Positions 58,579 to 64,000 of a stretch of 64,000 bases of DNA are shown piece by piece; within the stretch, counting starts at the first letter, position 1, and every line of letters starts with the position of its first letter. A program made the position numbers and the translations under genes. The notes under the pieces are model-generated. The model made no database searches, was not told the DNA's origin, and was given only the letters and a program-made list of their open reading frames with translations. The DNA lies in the NCBI RefSeq assembly GCF_032362555.1, contig NC_083514.1:1-64000 (forward strand), written 5' to 3'. This DNA is from Amyelois transitella (taxonomy: Eukaryota; Arthropoda; Insecta; Lepidoptera; Pyralidae).

Positions 58579-60940
58579 GTTGATTTACTCCGAGCGTTGA
58601 TGAATTACAACCTCTCGGCGATTGCTCGCTTCACTGAGGAGACAAGCAGGCTAGATATAATATGCTCTGTTGTAGACCGGTATAGGACCTTAAAATTTTT
58701 TAGTACAATAGTCACGCACGTGCGTCAAACAAACAATTTCCGCTATTCGGTTCGCAACAGCAACAGTCCGTCTGGCTGACCTTTCTTGACTTGTCCATAA
58801 ACTAGAGATACTGTCTTGTAAATGGCATTATTGCCAACTACCTCCGGTAAAAAGACGCTAAATCGATACCAAAAACCGTTAGATTGCCAAAAATGCATTT
58901 AAAATTTTACAGGTAGTAAAACTTACATCTACATTTAAAGATGAAGCAGTAAAATAATACATATGTTACAATTGAAAATTTTACTGCAAATACAAGCATT
59001 AAAATGTTAGACAAAAAATCCTTTCATCAAAATTTGCAGATAGTTTGTAGTAATTACACTAAAATTAATATCTTTGAAGACTTTTGGTTTTGCTCGTCTT
59101 GAAGGTTTTATACTGAAAAGAGACTTCTTTATATGTGTATGGTGGTAACTTGGGGATGATGAATAAATCACTTTTTATAAATAACTACGCCAATTTATTT
59201 CTTCACTAATCATTCTTACTATACGATATAAAATATGCTTAACCTAACGCTTACACGATAGAGAGAGGACTGTTATGTCTCGTCGACGCCGTAGCTCATT
59301 AAGAAATTGGACACTAAAAACTGACTTAGCAAATCGACGCGGGAACGAAACACCGCACTACCTCAAATACTTTAAAATTTACTATGCCACTGATGTGGCC
59401 AAAAAGACGCTACATTGAGTATTAAAAGCGCAAAGTTGGCAACACTTATGGATCTTGGTATTTCTTTCTTTTATTAGTGATTGTTAAGAGGTATTTAAAT
59501 GACAATGAGTGAACAGAACAGCAGAGTAATATTTTTTTCACTTTACGGGTCTAGATAACAAATACATACCTACATAAAATCACGTCTAAATCCTCTGCGG
59601 GGTAGACATTGTCAACAGTCTTGAAAAAACTTGTAGCGAGAGCGATGATTCGGCTCAACCGCCACCAAAGGGCAAGATTTTCCGCCAGTCTAGATGTTAT
59701 GCCTGGAAAACCGTGGCTATACCTGGGAAGCCGGATATGCTCCAAACCGTGAAATCTTTGCTTGCGCGATTTAGACTCTTATCTATTATGGCTGATAGCG
59801 TCGCGTGATTCACTGTTGACTTGTGGCGTGGAGATGTCGCCACATCTGGTAGGCCACGTTCAGCTGTTTGGCTCAATGATAGATTTGAAATGCAAATAGT
59901 GACAGGTTGCTAGCGCACTGCCTAAAATAATCCTTAGTTCATAAGCATATCTCTTAGTCGCCTTTTACGCAATCCGTAAGTAAGAGATGGAGTGGTCTAT
60001 TCTTTTTTCTATTGATGTCGGGAACCACATAGCAGAAGATAATAAAATACTTTAAAGATATTCTTAATTTATGAAATACCTATTTAGAATATTTCTTACT
60101 TCAAATATATTCTTCCGCTACCGAATGACTGTCTACACCCAAAGAAGTTGATAGATTGGGAGAGATACTCAAACTTTGTGTGTGTAGTCCTTTAGAGTCT
60201 CAATGGACTACGCACACAAACAACAAATGAAGGCACAGCTACAGGGAATTTTAAATTTACACGTAGGTTACAAACTATTTGTTTATTAAGGCTCTTTGAA
60301 TCGAGAAAAATGAGATCGCAGAATTACACAACAGATTATAAATTCTATATTTGCTTAGGTATACCATTTACAACATAAGCATTTTTTGTTTTACTACCTA
60401 GATACCTACGCACCTATTTGATTGCGTGCACAAACATGAAATAGAAATATTATAATCCGTGGTTACTTCTAGGTCTTCTGGTACCGCAGACAAGTAGCTA
60501 ACCCAGAAGTGTCCTTCCTCCATCATATAACTACAATTACTAGTGGCTCCCCAAGGTCTTCCTGCATTTCCGCCGATAGGGGGAAATGTGGGGATGCTGC
60601 TCAGGGCTTGTGGCCCATGTCAAACAGGATATCAAAAGTTTCGATAACTTAAATATAAATATTGCTCCTTCGATAATATAATATAGGATAGGAAAATAGT
60701 AGTAGGGGGCTAAAGAAGGCGCAGGGCCCAGAGCCATGCATTTTAGGCAGTAGGTAATAAAACACCAAATATGAAAGAGTTCCATTTTAAAATGCAGGGC
60801 AATTGTTTATGCTTAGAATTTTTAACTGTATTCTATTTTGTCAATATAAATACAGAACACTTTTTTGATAATACATTGTCCTTATTAAATTACACTTCAC
60901 AGGAGTCTCTTGAAGCCTAGTTGGGCTTCACATACTTATA
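58579..60940. other. Intergenic region, Snu13 to Cpsf4
   Basis: 2.4 kb containing one SINE (59561-60033). Nothing else coding could be supported. The Snu13 promoter should lie directly after 58578. Confidence 0.55.
59561..60033 (-). mobile_element. SINE interrupted by about 210 bp of other sequence
   Basis: Outer parts (59561-59640 and 59845-60033) match the (TATG)n SINE family; the middle (about 59640-59850) does not. The flanks AGATAACAAATAC (from 59553) and AGATAATAAAATAC (from 60037) are similar and may be an aged target-site duplication. Confidence 0.65.
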
Positions 60941-63063
60941 CTAGTTGGGTTTTTTGTACATTTGCTGGTTATTCTGGTTAACCTGGCTAGAGAGGAAAGC
61001 CAGGTGTCCCTTGGGGCACTTGTTGGCGTAGTGGCCCTTGGTGCCGCACTTGAAGCACGTGACCTCCTCCAGCGGCTTGTGCACGAAGGCGCGCGGCCGC
61101 GGGCCCTCCTCCGCCTCGCCGGCCGGCTTCACGTAGCCCAGCGCGCGGTACCGGGCTTCCTCTTGTCTTTGTGCTGCCTCTCTTTGCTGTTCGATAAGTT
61201 AATAATAAACATTGCTATCAGGTTGACTAAGCAAGGAAAGGTTGGAATGGCAAGGCCTACACAAATGTATCTTGATCAAATTAAGGACGTCATGACAAAG
61301 GGTCAAGTCAAGAGCACCCAAAACCTCCGAGATTGCATGCAGAGAATTATGAATATTACAAAAGCATGTAAATATGTAGATATAACATACTGGACTTTTC
61401 TTTAATGTTGGCTAGCCTGTTTGTTTATTTAAAAACACATATCATATTTATAATTAAGTAAATACTATATGGCACTTATATGCATTCAAACTTTAAAAAA
61501 ACCAAAATTAAATACCATCCTGCCAGTCTCAAAGAAACCTTTTGTAATAATTATTATCCAACCAGACACATGGGAAACTTATGAATAAACTACATTTGGC
61601 AATCATATTATTATTTTCAAATTCTTCAATTAATAAAACTCACTTCTGCAGGTATCTTGTGACAACTGGACGCTTTGTGGCCCACTTCAGAGCAGTAGTG
61701 GCACACAGGCTGGCGCTTGGCGTCCTTGGTCTGCTCCGGGGGCGCGGGCAGCTCGAAGCGGGGGTGCATGTACTTGCACTTTGGCCCGTCCGGACAGAAG
61801 CCGGACAGGTAGTTGATGCAGAGCACGCGGCGCACGTGACGGTGGCGGCAGTGAGGCCCGTGCCGGCAGAAACCTCGATCATACCTGAAAATACAAGTTT
61901 TATCTATAGTTCAGCCTTCAACTGTCATCAGTTTATAATAAAACAGTAATAAAATTTTGCTTGTACATTGACTATATTATCAAAAAAATAATTTATAATA
62001 ATGAAGAAATGGTAACGCATGAATTTGAAAAAAGTCTGTTTGTTTATACAGGCTAATCTTCGGAACTTCTAAATGGATTTAAATTAACCACTTTTTGTTC
62101 TATAGCTCTAATCTCTGGCCAACGTTTTATATGTAGTAGACATAATATATATATATATATATACTAAACTTTAGAACTATCAAAAAGACATCTTAACAAA
62201 AGTTGATGAGCATTTTCTTTTGACGAAAAAAAAAGTGGAAGCCTAAGGGATAAGCAACTTTGGGATATGTACACAATATGAGTAAATTTAATAACCTTAA
62301 CCTTCATATTTTCAATAACACACAAACGGAGTTGCGGACAACAACTAGTGAAACATAATTTTTCATTGTACACTATGAATCACAGAATCTAATAAAATAA
62401 CACTTTGCCAGGAATTGAACTTCACTGAAGATTTAACTGGACATGTTGCTAAAATAGTTGCTGGGCTGTAAATAAATATATATAATTATATATTACCAGG
62501 GACAATCTTTGATTTTGCTCTCTGGATCTATGTGTAAGAATGGACATTCCTTGTTGTGACAGGCATTGAATCTAGCATAGAAGTAACATTCAGGCATTTT
62601 GGTCATGTCATATTCATGTAGGAACTCGCACTGGTCGCCTTTTTTACAAAGTCCTCGAAGCCAATGTTTGCAGACCACGGTTCGGTCCCCACGGACGTGT
62701 CTATAGGGACATTGAGGGCCATTGCCACAACCACCAGGTTGGCTAAAAAATTCACACACAGCTGCTGTTGATTCTGAAAAAATACAATATGGTAGTGTGG
62801 AATGTACAGCGTAGATACATACATACATATGGTCACGTCTATATCCCTTGCGGGGTAGACAGAGCCATGTACAGCGTAAACAGTTTTTTAAGTGCTGACA
62901 ATGATAAAACGATTGTTTAAGCTTGAATAATAAATGGGAACATAGAAATCAGTGACTTACTGTCCATTCCAGGAAAAGGTAAAGGAAGAGCTCCATATTG
63001 CTCTTCTAAGGCGAAATCAATATCAAATTTGATGTGATCGACATTTGCAACGATAACTTCCAT
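60941..63063 (-). CDS. Cpsf4: Cleavage and polyadenylation specificity factor 30 kDa subunit
   Basis: Four exons: 63063-62961, 62773-62497, 61884-61644, 61186-60941; frame closes to 288 residues. Start [22 protein letters not shown] and the linker PLPFPGMD match the family. Five CCCH fingers follow: [67 protein letters not shown]. Then two CCHC zinc knuckles: [14 protein letters not shown] in exon 3 and [14 protein letters not shown] in exon 4, two as in Drosophila Clipper where vertebrates have one. CPSF30 with WDR33 recognises the AAUAAA signal during mRNA 3' processing in the nucleus. Intron 1 holds a 53-bp SINE remnant. Exons 3 and 4 are GC-rich. Confidence 0.95.
62143..62163. repeat. (TA)n microsatellite
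   Basis: About 9 TA dinucleotides in Cpsf4 intron 2. Confidence 0.85.
62814..62866 (-). mobile_element. 53-bp SINE remnant with 12-bp target-site duplication
   Basis: Only the tail and adjoining 53 bp of the (TATG)n SINE, flanked on both sides by ATGTACAGCGTA (62802-62813 and 62867-62878). The insertion is in Cpsf4 intron 1. Confidence 0.9.
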
Positions 63064-63429
63064 ATTTATATGAGTTCTTTTAAATCAGCTTAAATTGAAA
63101 TAAAAATTATTTCCAGTTCACTCAATCACGTCTCATTAAGACCCACCACAGATATCAATTATAATGCCCAAAGATTGAGACTCATTTTTACCGCTAGGTA
63201 CCTTAGGTATGTCAATGACAATGACATTACATACTGACAGTAACAGTTACGTACCTATGTTTTGCTTAGCTGGGCAAACATTCAATTATTTTCGACTCAC
63301 TCACGGTACAAAAAATAAAATGTCAAAATCATAAATAAAGCAAGCAAACAACATAACCTAAAAATTCAAATAAAATTTTGGGTTGTTTGTAGAAGCAAAA
63401 ATCTAAAAATATCTCGCAAGCGTTGAACA
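63064..63429. promoter_or_regulatory. Bidirectional promoter region, Cpsf4 and the next gene
   Basis: The start codons of the two divergent genes are only 366 bp apart, so both promoters must lie here. No TATA box at a convincing position; AT-rich. Confidence 0.6.
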
Positions 63430-64000
63430 ATGTCTATATCAGATATTAAACATTCCTTGAGGAAATATGAATTTCCAGCTTGTGCAAAGGAAGCTCTATG
63501 CAGAATTGGTAATTCATTAGATTACATATGTACATAATCGATATATATCAATATATATATTTACCTTTAAATTGAACAAATGACTAAGAATTGTATATAT
63601 AAATCATAATGTTTCTTCACTTCATATTGTACAATCAATATATAGCTTTTACTATTATTTCGAATTTTCTATTTCAGAACAAATTCTTATTGGACGTATA
63701 AGTCCATCAAGCAAGCAGCTTGATGTTGCCATGGACATAATATCAGAGTTCATGTTTTGCGAGACGGACCGCCGCGGCGGGCGGCGGGGCGCTGGCCTGA
63801 GCCCTCTGCAGCAGCTGCAACTCATCGATATCATCTGTGACTACCTTTCTGCCTGCACTAACGAGACAACTAAGAATACAGTTTTTCTGTCTTTGTTTGG
63901 AGGCGTGGAGGGGCAGAGAAGGCTTAAAATTCTGAGTATCTTGGCGAGTATGGCTGTGTCTGCTTCTAGCACTCCTGTGAGTTTGAATAACGTTGTAATT
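63430..64000 (+). CDS. 5' part of an unrecognised gene (two exons, cut by the window end)
   Basis: Exon 1 63430-63508 (MSISDIKHSLRKYEFPAC), GT donor; exon 2 63678-63976 after a TTTCAG acceptor, ending at CCT|GTGAGT. The two exons join in frame to 126 residues. The sequence is mostly helical in appearance, with a Gly/Arg-rich patch (about 57-65) and a helix pair ending LFGGVEGQRRLKILSILASM, suggestive of HEAT-like or other alpha-solenoid repeats. I cannot name the family; a distant similarity of the first residues to focadhesin is too weak to use. The remainder lies beyond 64000. Confidence 0.75.

Overview
The window reads as one chromosome end of a moth or butterfly (Lepidoptera). It opens with about 4.6 kb of (CCTAA)n, the insect telomere repeat, oriented so that the TTAGG strand runs 3' toward position 1. 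R1-clade non-LTR retrotransposons are inserted in that repeat, as in the lepidopteran TRAS/SART families. The unique part carries split genes with GT-AG introns, mariner, LINE and SINE copies.

Layout. 1-13670: telomere repeat interrupted by two TRAS-like LINEs in the same orientation (poly(A) toward the centromere). The first (4598-6978) keeps only its gag-like ORF1. The second (7196-13580) is full length, with intact ORF1 and ORF2 and a duplicated 5' UTR block. 13683-16583: a third, unrelated R1-clade element, again with ORF1 only, exactly at the junction between pure telomere repeat and a 16-bp satellite. 16584-21580: about 312 copies of that satellite, CCTAACCCGCCGTTAA, a telomere unit fused to 11 bp, with no variant seen by eye. 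21581-23855: gene-free subtelomere.

From 23856 on, the unique arm holds nine genes: Cc2d2a (-, ciliary transition zone), an intact mariner copy, Rmc1 (+, Mon1-Ccz1 Rab7 GEF subunit) with two LINEs in its introns, an intronless class III alcohol dehydrogenase (-), Nol11 (+, SSU processome), Rnpc3 (-, U11/U12-65K), Alg1 (+, first mannosyltransferase of N-glycan assembly), Snu13 (-, 15.5K), Cpsf4 (-, CPSF30), and the 5' end of an unrecognised gene (+). For six of the multi-exon genes I joined exons by hand and the frames close; for Cc2d2a one junction (exon 10/11) does not. A SINE family with a (TATG)n tail recurs, including two copies of only 53 and 61 bp with clear target-site duplications.

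The most interesting part is the terminal 21.6 kb. A full gag-pol LINE sits beside two gag-only LINEs, and the inner one marks the border of a telomere-derived satellite. This resembles the division of labour of HeT-A (gag only) and TART (gag-pol) at Drosophila telomeres, but here it is built from R1-clade elements on a chromosome that still has telomerase-type repeats. That parallel is an inference.
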